A stretch of DNA of 64,000 nt from Nipponacmea schrenckii. Its lineage: Eukaryota; Mollusca; Gastropoda; Lottiidae. Below are positions 24,501 to 36,085 of this stretch, piece after piece (positions within the stretch are counted from its first letter, which is position 1; every line of letters begins with the position of its first letter). Location: assembly GCA_030562195.1 (NCBI GenBank), contig CM060199.1, positions 31,330,338 to 31,394,337 of the forward strand, in the 5' to 3' direction. The notes beneath the pieces were generated by a model, which did no database searches, was not told where the DNA came from, and saw nothing but the letters and a program-made list of their open reading frames with translations. A program made the translations under genes and the position numbers.

Positions 24501-24985
24501 CTGCATTAATTCCTAGTGCAGTCTTGTCAGAAAATCTAAGGCTTAAACGAGCATATTTGAATATATGTAGTTGCTTTTATAAATTACTTACCGAGCTGCA
24601 CCAGTTAAGAAGTCAACAGGCACATATAGAAGCTAAGGCAAAAAGTATACTAACGTTTGATTAATCGCATTATAGAATCCATATCAGGCTGTGACAACCG
24701 ATGCTCTCATATATAAAATATTCCATGTTATATAGCCCATTGTAGGATACTGTATCGGGAATCGATATTGATTGTGGTCATCTAGCATAGTAATTAACAC
24801 TGCAGCCAAATACCTTATTAACAACTTGTCTTCCTTTCCAAGGTAAACAGTTAATTTAATGAGATTTAAAATGAATACTTAAAACGATACGAGTATAATA
24901 AGCTGATTTGAATACAAATGTTTTATTCTTATCTAAACTAAAGTAAAGTATACATTCATAGACTTATGAATCATTTTGTTCAATA
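21600..24985. other. Intergenic, no gene seen
   Basis: Upstream side of paralogue A. The open frame at 21668-21886 (minus, 72 codons) may belong to a 5' exon or be chance; nothing supports it. A CA microsatellite lies near 23710. No other structured feature. Confidence 0.4.
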
Positions 24986-24986
24986 T

Positions 24987-25446
24987 GGACTCGGACCACT
25001 AAAACATTTTATGCTAATGATTGTATGAGTCCGTTCTATTTTTAGAAATCCTCTTTCTCCCTTCCTTTGGGGGTGTTTGCATGCCCATTTTGGACTAATT
25101 TTTGGTCTAGATTTGAAATTTGATGTCTGAAATTGCATTTTCTTTCAGGTTTTCTGAGATAATGAGAAATTTAATTGGCGGAAGGTTATTTCTAAAAATA
25201 GTGGTTTTGTGTGCAGTGACAGTCAAGCGGATGTTGATAAAATGTAGTGGTTTACTTTCATTTTGTTTAGTTCAAAATTTTCATGGTCATGCTATATTGG
25301 ATTTTTGTACAGAAACCAAGTATTGACCTGGCTTTCATGTGGCATATAAGAAAGTTTTCAACGAGATTTCTGGAAAAAGTTCTAGACGGTTGAATTTTGT
25401 GATTTAACATGGAAATAGATGGCAAATGAATTAGCGGACTAAGTCC
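24987..25446 (+). mobile_element. GGACT...AGTCC element, unit 1
   Basis: A 460-bp unit that begins GGACTCGGACCACTAAAACA and ends GAATTAGCGGACTAAGTCC. Its ends are imperfect inverted repeats of each other. It is almost identical to unit 2, apart from a 4-bp difference near 25027. The 68-residue frame inside is the same in both units but has no recognisable function. Older, diverged copies lie at 5235, 19160 and 19625. Confidence 0.7.
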
Positions 25447-26306
25447 TGAATATTGGAGCTGATACTCAAAAACAAACATGCTTTTTGATAATTTTGGCCT
25501 TTTCATGAATGGAAACTACAAAAAAGGTTGGTATCTCTCAATTTTTGTGAAAATTTAGAATTTTAGGGTCATATATTGGAAATCGGCATTTTGGGGCCTA
25601 TGGCCAATAGGCTTGTCATAGTGCATTGTATTGAGTTTTCAAAAATTCCTTTTTTTCCCTTTTTTGCACTTTCTACTTTCAATATCTAGTAAAACAAGCC
25701 ATTTTGTAGAGGCTATGGAGTCCTAATAAAATTCCTAATGCAGATATTCCTTATTTCAACCATTTAAATTTGGTTTTTCTTATGTATTTTTCAGACCTCA
25801 AGAATACAGTTTCTATAGCTGCCCTGAAAGTCCACTTCAATGTATGGTATGCCTTTTTCCTGGAATCAGGAGAATGTAGAATGCTTTTTGGACAGTAAAA
25901 ACAGCCTGAATTATCTCTGGGGCAATTTCAAACTCAAATTTATGATAATTATGAAGATTTCAGCAGGAGCAGTCAGAATGAGTGTAGAGACATTGAATGG
26001 CCAACTAGGTAACAAATGTTGCCATTTTTTCTGCCTTTTTGGGGTTTGTAGGCTGGAATTATGTTAAAATACTTATTAGTCTTTACAAATTTCATTTATT
26101 TAGAGAAATAAGAAAGTTATGATTGATTTAGTGTAAGACGCGACATCAATGATATCTTATAGAGGGCTAAATAGAGGTGGAGGTGCATCAGTAAAAACGC
26201 TGTCATTTGCATACTTTGGGGTTTATTTGCATAATTTTTGGACAGGTTCATCCTGAGATGTTGTAAAACAAGTTAAGACAAAAAACAAAAATTGCCCCCC
26301 TATATA
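25447..26306. other. Spacer between the two GGACT units
   Basis: 860 bp with no retrotransposon protein motifs. A 75-codon frame at 25840-26067 is not recognised. The spacer could be the inside of a composite element or host sequence between two independent insertions. Confidence 0.45.
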
Positions 26307-26770
26307 GGACTCGGACCACTAAAACATTTTATGCTAATGATTGTATAATTGAGTCCGTTCTATTTTTAGAAATCCTCTTTCTCCCTTCCTTTGGGGGTGT
26401 TTGCATGCCCATTTTGGACTAATTTTTGGTCTAGATTTGAAATTTGATGTCTGAAATTGCATTTTCTTTCAGGTTTTCTGAGATAATGAGAAATTTAATT
26501 GGCGGAAGGTTATTTCTAAAAATAGTGGTTTTGTGTGCAGTGACAGTCAAGCGGATGTTGATAAAATGTAGTGGTTTACTTTCATTTTGTTTAGTTCAAA
26601 ATTTTCATGGTCATGCTATATTGGATTTTTGTACAGAAACCAAGTATTGACCTGGCTTTCATGTGGCATATAAGAAAGTTTTCAACGAGATTTCTGGAAA
26701 AAGTTCTAGACGGTTGAATTTTGTGATTTAACATGGAAATAGATGGCAAATGAATTAGCGGACTAAGTCC
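26307..26770 (+). mobile_element. GGACT...AGTCC element, unit 2
   Basis: A 464-bp near-identical direct repeat of unit 1. The outer flanks of the pair are AATAT before unit 1 and ATATT after unit 2, so the whole 24982-26775 segment has an inverted-repeat boundary. Confidence 0.7.
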
Positions 26771-27084
26771 ATATTCCTTTCACTCTAAGCTCCCGTCTAT
26801 CACTCTCCCAGCACCCCCCGTTGCCAGCATTCATTCTTCCATCTTATATGCAGTGTTGCCAGATTATATTATCAGAAAGGATAATACCATAACGAGTAAG
26901 GATTCTTCAGTATCGCATCTGTTTAGGATTTGGGATGTTTTTTTGACAAAATGTAATGTATGAAGTCTCACCAATGCAAATTTACTAAGAAATCAAACAG
27001 AACTGAATTCGAACCCTGAAAAAGAATTATACAAGTTATTCTCTTGATATCATACGAAACATACATCAGCACAATTCACTATAC

Positions 27085-27260
27085 CATTTTAAATAGCTTT
27101 CGACACAAGGTGAACATACGCCCACACAGTCGTAAATTGGCGGGGACTCGGTTTATTGTCCCAACCAAAGACGAGACGCCTTTTATTGTTTCAAGGATAA
27201 ACCGAGCTGAAATATCCGAAAATTCATCTCAACCTTTGCCAGGATTGGACCCTGTTCACG
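27085..27260 (-). mobile_element. Partial, diverged SINE
   Basis: Contains GACTCGGTTTATTGTCCCAA, GACGAGACGCCTTTT, CGAGCTGAAATATCCGAAAA and CAACCTTTGCCAGGATTG, all family segments in minus orientation. The tRNA-like head is missing. It is preceded by ATACGCCCAC, the end motif of the pearl-like repeats. Confidence 0.65.
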
Positions 27261-27299
27261 CCACAATTCTTTATGATTTGATTTAAACTGTAGCATTTA

Positions 27300-27944
27300 T
27301 TGTGCTCAAAAACACATTTTGGCGCGTTTTGACTAAGTATATCGTTGGGTTATGAATTCAAAATCGATGTTGAGTCATGTCCATGTAAGAACCATAATAT
27401 GGAGTTGCGTATGCCCTTTAATGTTGTTTTTTTTAAAACAACTTGTTGAAAATTACGAAAGAATTTCAAAGATATTTATACGTTATAAGTTCTTTTATTG
27501 ATTGATAAATAAATAAATATAACCGGTATAAAGGGAAAGAAAAAAATATGTAAACAAATCACATACAGCTTAGAAATAAAATGGCAAAAGAAAATTTTTG
27601 TTTCCATGTAATACAGTTTGGAGTAAAAGATCTACGTATTGCTTGAAGCCCAATCCCAAGTGAGTCTACAATAAAGATAAAGACTTAACATTAAATAGTA
27701 TATAGTAGTAGTTGCAATTCAATATATTATCAATTTCAACAATCATTCTGGACAAATGAATATATGCGATTTTTTGATATCTTTCTCAGAGATGAAGGGC
27801 GTCTAATTTTGATATTTTCACCATTATGATTTATGAAGATAGTACTTCTCGGCATATAACAATAAAGTTCTTCTAAGATCTCCACAGCTACCGTTGGTGA
27901 CGCATGTTCTAGGGATGTAAATTAAGTCAGTGAACTCTCCGCTT
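27300..27944. other. Probable 3' flank of paralogue B
   Basis: AT-rich sequence, no gene. It includes the likely 3' UTR of the minus-strand gene that stops at 27945. Confidence 0.4.
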
Positions 27945-29128
27945 CTACTTGGCAATGGTCGATTCGACAACGTAGTCTCTATACATGGGGTATTTGAAGT
28001 GGCGAAATAAGGTCACAATCATTTTAACAACAGTTATAGCTCCAGCCAAACCTAGGATGACTGCACTGAATATAGAGTTGGTGTTCTCTGGATTCCATTG
28101 GTTGTCAATGCTACCCGAAACAGCCCAACAGATAACTAAGTATGGCATAATAGTATATCTCGAATATCTGTCGAAGAAGAAAATATCGGTGAGGAAGTAA
28201 AAGATAGTACCACCCGTGAGCACACCCAATGCTATTGTACCCGCTGTTTCTAAATCCCAGGGGTCATCTGGGACATACACAATAACGTGCACCATATTAA
28301 GTAAAGTAGCTACTGATGTCCAACCAAAATAAATTCCCAAGCCGTTATGGATTAAAATACGGTGTAACCAAATATCTACCCTTCTCCCTTCTTTGATTAA
28401 TATCCCTCCATACATTGCCAAGGGTTTGTAAGAGGTGAACATTGCAGCAAACACCGTGAACGCGATGCTGAAAAGTGAAACAAATGCTCCGATGAAAATA
28501 AGACGATCGAAAAAAAACACCCAGGCGATCATTGCCACCGAGCTCAAATTAAACCATATGTAGAAAGCGGGGGTGAGTAATACTGGGTTTGCGTACACTG
28601 GTCCGTTGCTGGTTCTTCTACAAACGTTTGTAAAGGCATACAACAGCCAAAGTGGCTGCCAGAGAAAAATGACACTCCAGATACTGAAAGTCCAGCTTGA
28701 TGGTGTAATTCCAGTTGGATACATGTTAGATGTGTCGCCAACTCTCCTTTTAAATATTGCTGAAAAAATGAAAAGTATAACGTTATAGGGTCGTCTCCTA
28801 ATAAATATGTAGTCTGTATTAGCGGCTATTTCTTACCTCAAATATTAACTTCTGATGACTAGTCGATTGTGATATTAAACTTAATAGTGGGGTGCTTCTA
28901 GAAAGAGGATCACAAAAGAAAATGTTGAGCTGTACTAAAGTTAGTATTGTGATTGATGTCGCTAGCAAGGCAATGTATATTTCCGTACGAAATACTTTAT
29001 ATTGATTCAGAAAATATCATATACTTACGAGTATCCAGAGCGTTGACACCGTATATTGCTAATGTTACGGCAAACATCACAGTTGCGACTATCATCAGAG
29101 CTAATACTAATTTATTCTGTTCGCCCAT
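27945..29128 (-). CDS. TspO/MBR-like eight-helix membrane protein, paralogue B
   Basis: Exons 29128-29029 (100 bp) and 28759-27945, with a 269-bp phase-1 intron (donor GTAAGT, acceptor TTTTCAG), give 304 residues. The start MGEQNKLVLALMIV opens directly into a membrane helix. The signature helix reads ITPSSWTFSIWSVIFLWQ, so the Ala-Gly of the other copies is Ser-Ser here. The conserved central segment is HNGLGIYFGWTSVATLLN, followed by YSRYTIMPYLVICWAVSGSI. Length, helix order and intron position match paralogues A, C and D. A 5' UTR intron is likely: an acceptor (CTTTCAG) ends at 29137 on the - strand, and a donor-like GTAAGA is near 29360. The function is unknown, as for the other copies. 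Confidence 0.87.
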
Positions 29129-29139
29129 TTTGGATTCTG

Positions 29140-30115
29140 AAAGATTATTAACAGTTAATGTATTAGTGTATGTGTATTAGTTTAAGTTTATGTTTCAATT
29201 TATGTCAGCCTACCTATATTGACTTAAAACTATGTATATGCCACTTAAATTGCCAGGTTTAAAAACATCTGCGCTTATTTCAGGCAACTGAGTCAGACGC
29301 CTTACACAACTGATTCGGATGAAATTTTGGCATAGGCCTACTAATCCAAATCTTTCTTACCTTAATTAAACCGATTACCCTATATTTCCCTTGCCCACTG
29401 AGATTCTTGCTCCAGTAGTTACACGATATTAGCTTATGACATATACCACAAAACTAGGCCTACTAAATCCCGAATTACGTCTGCTCTATTCAAACCATAT
29501 CTCGATCACGTTCTTTTAGTAGACGTTTCTCAATGAATTCACTTGGTACGTATGCTTTGTATTCCAATTTGGTGTCCAGGCGAACGGCTTATTTAGTTAT
29601 TGACTTATTTAACAACTGAATGTGGTATGAATGTATTACATTGGTAGTATTCGCCTTCACGGTGTATAATAACAATTCAGACTAAGAAACCAGGACTATT
29701 CAGTTATGTAACTGTATTTGATTATCAAGACGTAATCGTCCGATGCTCTGATTCGTAGAAGACTCTGAACGGAGTAAAAAAAAAGATAGCGCCCACTTCG
29801 TTACCTTTAAAAGCAAAGAACGTCCCTAATATTTATATATATATGGAAATAAAATGTTGCAAAGTTATATTGATTCGTTAATCTGTTGCATTATCTTATA
29901 AACTTAAAATTATAAATTTCCATTTTCGCCTTCAAATTTGAGGGTTAAGAACTGGCTTCAAATTTGATTCCAAATGGCTTTTTAGCATCACTTAAGTAGA
30001 TCATACGAAAACTACGGAACATCCGATTTAAGAACCATTTATTCGTATATTGTATCGGTTTAGAGAGTGTAAATTGTTGCCTGTATTGATAGCTTACCGC
30101 TTATTAGTGCCTACT
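29140..30115. other. Intergenic upstream of paralogue B
   Basis: Holds the probable 5' UTR exon and promoter of paralogue B (donor-like site near 29360 on -). Otherwise AT-rich without recognisable features. Confidence 0.4.
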
Positions 30116-30135
30116 GTCCGTTTGCCCAGTAAACG

Positions 30136-30585
30136 ATCGCTTCTCTAAATGATTGCTCGTCCTTCTATAAATGATGGCTTTTTCTTCTCTTAAATATGGC
30201 TTGTCCTTCTCTACGGGATGGCTTGTTCTTCTCTAAATGATGGCTTATCCTTCTCTAAATGATGGCTTGTTCTTCTCTAAATGATGGCTTGTTCTTCTCT
30301 AAATGATAATCGCTTGTCCTTCTCTAAATGATCGCTTGTTCATCTCTAAATGATCCCTTGTTCTTCTCTAAATGATCGCTTCTTCTTCTCCGAATGACCC
30401 CTTGTTTTTCTCTAAATAATCACTTGTCCCTCTGTAAAGGATGGCTTGTTCTTCTCTAAATGATCGCTTGCTCTTCTCTAAAACATGGCTTGTTCTTCTC
30501 TAAATCATCGCTTATTCTCCTCTAAATTGTCGTTTGTTCTTAACTAAATGATCGCTTGTCCTTCGCTTATTTTTCAATTGTTCTT
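30136..30585. repeat. ~22-bp minisatellite
   Basis: About twenty imperfect units of the type TTCTCTAAATGATGGCTTGT plus two to four bases, with variants GATCGCTTGT and GATCCCTTGT. Confidence 0.9.
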
Positions 30586-30589
30586 CTCT

Positions 30590-31560
30590 TGCATAAAAAG
30601 GGTATTGATTGCCAGAATACTGGAAGATGCGCCACATAACAGCCTTAGTTTCGGACATGTTCTTAATACAAACCAAATGAATCACAGTAATTTGGATAAT
30701 TACTAATAGATAAATGTGGATATTTTGGGCTACCGTTGATTTTCTGCATAATGATGTTATAATGAATTCGTAAAAAATACCATGCGATAGGTTTATAACA
30801 AAACTTAACAATTTTCATTACAAAAATCTTGCATGGGTTCATTTAAGACAAAAACTAACGTCTATCGGATTGTTATTTAAAAGCGCTATACTGATATAAG
30901 ATAGGTTCCTGTAGTTCTGAATATTACACATGTAAATAAGACTTTGAGCAGTTTGGCTTAATCCTGTAGTAATACAATGCCAGAAGATAAAATACATATT
31001 ATAATATACACAATATTTCAATATACCATTCGTTTAAACTTAGTTGAAATTAAACGTGGTTGACAATGATTGGAGACCATTGATCAAATCAGATGGCACA
31101 TTCGAAGTCCAAGACTCACGGAAAGTTGGTCAAAATCATTGAGTATTGTGATATATTGAATATTGTCGTCTGATAAAGAGTCAGTTTTGTTGTGTCTAAT
31201 GCCTCGTTCTAAATAAAAGCTGTCGTGGTTTTTGTTGCGTTCTTCTGAAGCTGTTGAAGTAAAGGTATTTATTCAGGCATTTTACTTATCTGGTTTAAAC
31301 CGGCATTTTTTTTATTTGTGTTAATTCAAATTGTAATATCATATTTTCTGATGCGTTCAGATAGATAGTAGAGCTTTTCTCGAGAACTAAAGAATCGCTC
31401 ACAAAATACTGGCACAAAATTTTATATCGCCGTCAAATTCTTTTGCAGCACTTTTAAGACAAAAGGCTTAGAATAATGCCACAAAAGGCAAAACAAATTT
31501 AGCGTCACGAAGAATTGCGTCTTTCATTAATTGTGGCTGGTCGCATAGTTAAAGCCCAAA
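30590..31560. other. Intergenic, no gene seen
   Basis: AT-rich. The frames at 30512-30811 and 30839-31021 are not supported. Confidence 0.4.
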
Positions 31561-31564
31561 TTTA

Positions 31565-31735
31565 ACCGTTACATTGCCCCATCCGAACGACTAGACGCTT
31601 TTTCCACTGACTTGCATAGCTGACAAGGGGAAACCGGGCTGAAAAATCCGAAAGTTCATCTTGACCTTTGCCTGAACCCTGGTCCTTCAGGTTAGATAGA
31701 AGCAAGCGTCTAACTCACTGAGCCACCGCGGCTCC
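31565..31735 (-). mobile_element. SINE, head and front half
   Basis: In minus orientation it carries GAGCCGCGGTGGCTCAGTGA (A-box region), a damaged B-box region (GGTTCAGG, several bases lost) and the first half of the body. It ends (on +) near GCCCCATCCGAACGACTAGA. Confidence 0.78.
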
Positions 31736-31739
31736 CTAG

Positions 31740-32440
31740 AAAATGTAGAAACTGTCATCTTATATAAACTAGATTGTCTCAAACTAAAAGGTCTTGTATT
31801 TGATTAGTACAAAGCAAGTTTAATCATGATCCGATAAAAACTAGCCCCAAACATCAGACAGAGGTCAGGTGAGGACAATGTTAGTAATCCAACATGGACT
31901 CTCATAGTAACATAGTCTGATTTTCTGTACCTTCGCAGATGCGAGGGTTTTAAACGCATTTGCATACCTCGAATCCACCAAACTTCGATATATTTGGAAG
32001 GATGGATGTTTTTGATCTTTAATCATACCAGCATACCATCCTCCTACACCATTCATGTATCGCCTGTAACTGCGTCACTTTTTTTTTTATAAAAACGGAA
32101 AAAAGACTACACGTACCTTGATTTTGAAATTGTTTTTTAATAAAATATAACATAATCCAAAAATTGTGGACACTCAAAAAGTTAAAGATATTTGCTTTCA
32201 TTATATTATACATAATCCCAGCAAGGATAATATAGTGTAAATTAAGCATGGAGTAATGTGGATCTCACGTAATATTGCTTATGGCTGGAGGATTTGAAAG
32301 ATTTTTTTGAATGCGTATAACATAAGGAAGAGTAATATCTTTTAAACAGATCTGAACTGTAAGATGGGACACATAATAATTCGAATTGGCATTTATTGAA
32401 CCATAAATTTGAACAAATGATATAAGTCATAAAATAAATC
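31740..32440. other. 3' flank of paralogue C
   Basis: No gene seen. The short frames at 31865, 32019 and 32242 have no support. Confidence 0.4.
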
Positions 32441-33566
32441 TTATTTCAATAATTTGTAACTATTACTCGTGGTCGGTACGATTTTCTCAGCACCGACACC
32501 TTTTTGACCCCAGCCTGCTAGTCGAGCTACTTTCAAAATAGCAGCTAACAAAGACACACCAAGAATTATAGCAGTGAATATGGAGTTTGAGTTTTTTGGG
32601 TCCCAGTTTTTAGCAATGATGCCAATTAATGCTACAGGTACTACGAAATATGGTGTAAATACGTATCTAGAATAACGGTTAACAATAGATAGATCGGTAC
32701 CCACGAAAACGGTAAATCCGACCACTAAAATGCCCAATCCGATAGTCGAAGCGATCTCTGGACTAACAATCGCTTTATCTGAATACGATAGAGCTGTACC
32801 AAGGTTGATCAATGAAGCTATGGATGTCCACGTTGCGTAGATCTGAATTCCATTCTGTACAATAAAAATAACAGCCCATATTTCACCCTTTCGATTGCTT
32901 TCTATCAGTTGGTTTCGACACTTATCCAAAGAGCTGTACGAGATGGCAATGCAAATATACAGAGAAATGGCGATCAGGAATAAAAACACTGCTGACAATT
33001 TGAGGTAAAGACGATCCCACAGAAACAACCATGTGATGTTACACAGATTATTTAGGATATAAAACATGTAGAAACTGACGGGTAAGATGACAGGGCTGGT
33101 ATACACTGGACCTTCTGGTCCTTGGCGACACAGATTGATTAAGCTGTAGACAATAATGGCTGCTTGCCAAGCGTAGATGACTCCCCATATAGCGAAGGTG
33201 ATGCCAGCTGGAGTGATGTCTAATGGATACAGTGATGATACATTGCCAATTCCTCTAAGGAACAACCCTGAAAATATTTTTAAAAATGGGATATAATTCT
33301 GTGGCAACCAATGCCAAAATCAGTATCTTTATCATTACAGAACTATCGAATTTTTCAAAACGAAGGAGAATTAACAAAAAATTCAAAAGCAGACAATGAA
33401 AAACTCCACTGTATTTAGGCTGCCAGCTGCGTAAATGAATTCATATTAAATACATACCACCACTGTTTGCTGGATCCGCAGCAAGACCGTTTAAAACTTG
33501 TAAAGTACCAAACACCGCGAAGGTTAACACGATAGCTACTGCTAACCCTGGTTTACTGTCCCCCAT
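32441..33566 (-). CDS. TspO/MBR-like eight-helix membrane protein, paralogue C
   Basis: Exons 33566-33458 (109 bp) and 33267-32441, with a 190-bp phase-1 intron (donor GTATGT, acceptor TTTTCAG), give 311 residues. The N-terminus MGDSKPGLAVAIVLTFAVF forms the first helix. The signature is ITPAGITFAIWGVIYAWQ, with Ile in place of the first Trp. The central segment is NGIQIYATWTSIASLINL, and the later helix reads YSRYVFTPYFVVPVALIGI. The C-terminal tail is longer and polar. It is the most diverged of the four copies. A 5' UTR acceptor (TTTTTAG) lies about 20 bp before the ATG. A donor-like site at 34254 (GTAAGAAG on -) would end a 5' UTR exon. It is divergent to paralogue D. Confidence 0.87.
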
Positions 33567-34253
33567 GGCGCTATTTGATGTTCTAAAAAAATAAATAAAT
33601 GTTTTTACCATATATTAATTACTATATATCATATTTTTTTCATGAATGGGCAGATTGAATCTACGATTTGGTTGTAGACTGATAAAATTCACATTAATTA
33701 TGTAAATGCTCAATAAACATCGAAACATTGTGTAATTTACACTGTTCCATTTTTTTTGGTGTGGGGGGGGGGGGTCTTTATTATTATGTTTTACTGCCTT
33801 TGTCCCCACCGGACACAGGACAGTTTTACTGGTGTATACAGACAACTCGTTCGTTTGCCTACCTATAACTAGGGTACCTGTAATGGATTGTTTACATGTT
33901 GAATACTTCTAGTCTTCAAAAGAGGTCACCTATACAGTAGAGCAGTAGCACAAAACATCAAAGTGACATTTTTGATAGAGTAAGGCGTTGTTCCCCAAAT
34001 ACATAGCTACATAAACGAATGCTAAGTTGTAGAGTATAATATATTTGTACGAGCATAATGTCCATTGTAAAATTTATACAGTGCAAAGCCTTTCGATATA
34101 CACGAGTACATTCGACCAATACGTCAAGTAAGATATCATTGTAGCGACACATTACATATACACTTAAAATTGCTAGATTTTATACGTTTCATAGATGATA
34201 TCATTGTGTATACACTATTCATATCTTAAATGTGTCTCAATTATACTTCTTAC

Positions 34254-34330
34254 CTTGTTCTGTCTTGTGCCCAGTTGATGTTCTTCTTTTGATATACCAG
34301 TATTCCGTTACGTAAAGTGTACAGGGTTCA
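34254..34330 (-). other. Possible 5' UTR exon of paralogue C
   Basis: On the - strand the segment ends AGAACAAG|GTAAGAAG, a good donor, and lies about 0.7 kb upstream of the coding start, where an acceptor is also present. The 5' limit is a guess; RNA reads would settle it. Confidence 0.3.
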
Positions 34331-34339
34331 ATATCTAGG

Positions 34340-36085
34340 ATGGAAAATGGATTACGTCCCTTGTAAACTCAGCACGTGATGAGTTGTATAATAAAGGGGA
34401 TATTATTAAAGGGAACTCAGTTATAGGATCTTTCCCTATCTGCAAGATTGGTAGACCGTTATCAGAGGCTTATTTACGGAGTGGAACACTAGGCCATTAA
34501 ACCGCCCCCCCCCCCTCAGGCATATTACAACGCAACTTCGGTTCGGAGAGACACATTTATATAAAATGCTTTTTGAAAATAACAGGGTTTTTTTTTGTTG
34601 AATATTGAATGTCAATATCAATTAGAGTTAAATTCACTTTATAATTTTGTGATTGTTATATTGCGCATTACTTTTTTAACATACGACACAAAAATACACA
34701 ATCCTAATGATAAACTTTTCTCGGCATGTCACTAATTCGCATAGTAACATGTTATTGTACGCATTTTATGGTAGAACATTATGTAAGTATTCTAAGTGAA
34801 GTATTTGATTTATTTAGGGCCGAGCTTGTTTTGTCTTAATTTCTTTCGGTTTAACACACCTTTAAATAAATACCTATATAAGCTCGTTAGCAATATTATA
34901 TTTATACTCCAACCAAAACGTGACTAAAAACGTGAGCTAATTTCAATGACCCCGGTTAAGGTCAAAGGTAACCAATAAAAAGTAGTGAAATGTAATGGAA
35001 TTCACTGTTATACAACCACTGTTTGAGAATAGGTCATTGCTTTGGTGTGTAGATAATTTGTGATGTAAATAAACATCGTATCTTCAGATAGAGATAGGCC
35101 CTACAGAAGTGAAGAAACCAGGTAGGTAGTATATTATTTTCTATTCTCGGAATGAGATAGCCGTCTACAAACTGAGGATCTAATGAGGCTTTTTTAAAGT
35201 CTAAAGTAATACTTTTGAATAATTGCAACTTATACGTCGCTTTATTCATAATACATTTTCCTACGTGATAATAGGTGAAACCCTAAAGAAATCACAAAGT
35301 AGTAAGGATTTATAGACGGGATGGGGGGGATAGGATCCGAAGGGAGTTATAGTAAGGAGGTTGAAAATATATCTCATGGAATAAGATCTCTGGCCATTTA
35401 GTTTTAAACTTCAAATAAGTAACTTTTTGATTCGCAGGCCATTAAATGTGACTATAAAATTTCGTCTTCATTTGAATGTATATTGTGCCAACCCTATGTA
35501 CGTATTCTTTTTCAATGTGTAGTTCAATTGCTTTGTGGATATTGACATAGGTAACAGTCGTCAACTCCGTTCCCTTACCGTTATTCGTTATGAAGTGTAA
35601 TTTTTTATGCGCTGTACTAAATCCTGTAAAATAATTTTTAATGAATGAGGTAAGGTTTGAAAAGCGGTGTTATTTTCGGTACAGTAGGAAATCGAATATA
35701 GAATGTTGTCCTCACAGACTATTTCTGTCTATTACGAGGATACATAGAGAGGAACTAGATGATAGAGGCTAGTCCGCACTGTGTCCGGTGCCTTACCTCG
35801 TTTATTCTTTTCTTCTTTTTACTTATATTCTGTATTGCCATTCGCGACAGAAGCCATATAGGAAGTCCTTTGGAAGGAAAGTACTTTCAGGACAGAAATT
35901 GACGTTACACACATGAAGAGGACATTGACATCATACATACACCATCTTGTCAGAAAGTCATTATGTACAGTTATGGTTCAATACATGCTGTGTACTGAAA
36001 AGAGGCATAATTTCAGATGATTCCCTATTTTCATTGTATAACACCTCCCTTACTATTTAAGTCTGCTTCAGTTTCAGAAAACAAG
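34340..36085. promoter_or_regulatory. Intergenic region between divergent paralogues C and D
   Basis: About 1.7 kb without coding sequence, between the 5' side of C (-) and D (+). It should hold both promoters. TATTTAAG at 36054-36061 is too close to the ATG (36086) to be a usual TATA box; CTTCAGTTTCAG just before the ATG is more likely a 5' UTR splice acceptor. A C run occurs near 34505. Confidence 0.35.

Noticed and set aside
24987..26770. LTR retrotransposon
   Set aside because: Direct repeats are present, but they do not begin TG or end CA, there is no primer-binding site or polypurine tract that I could see, and no gag or pol coding.
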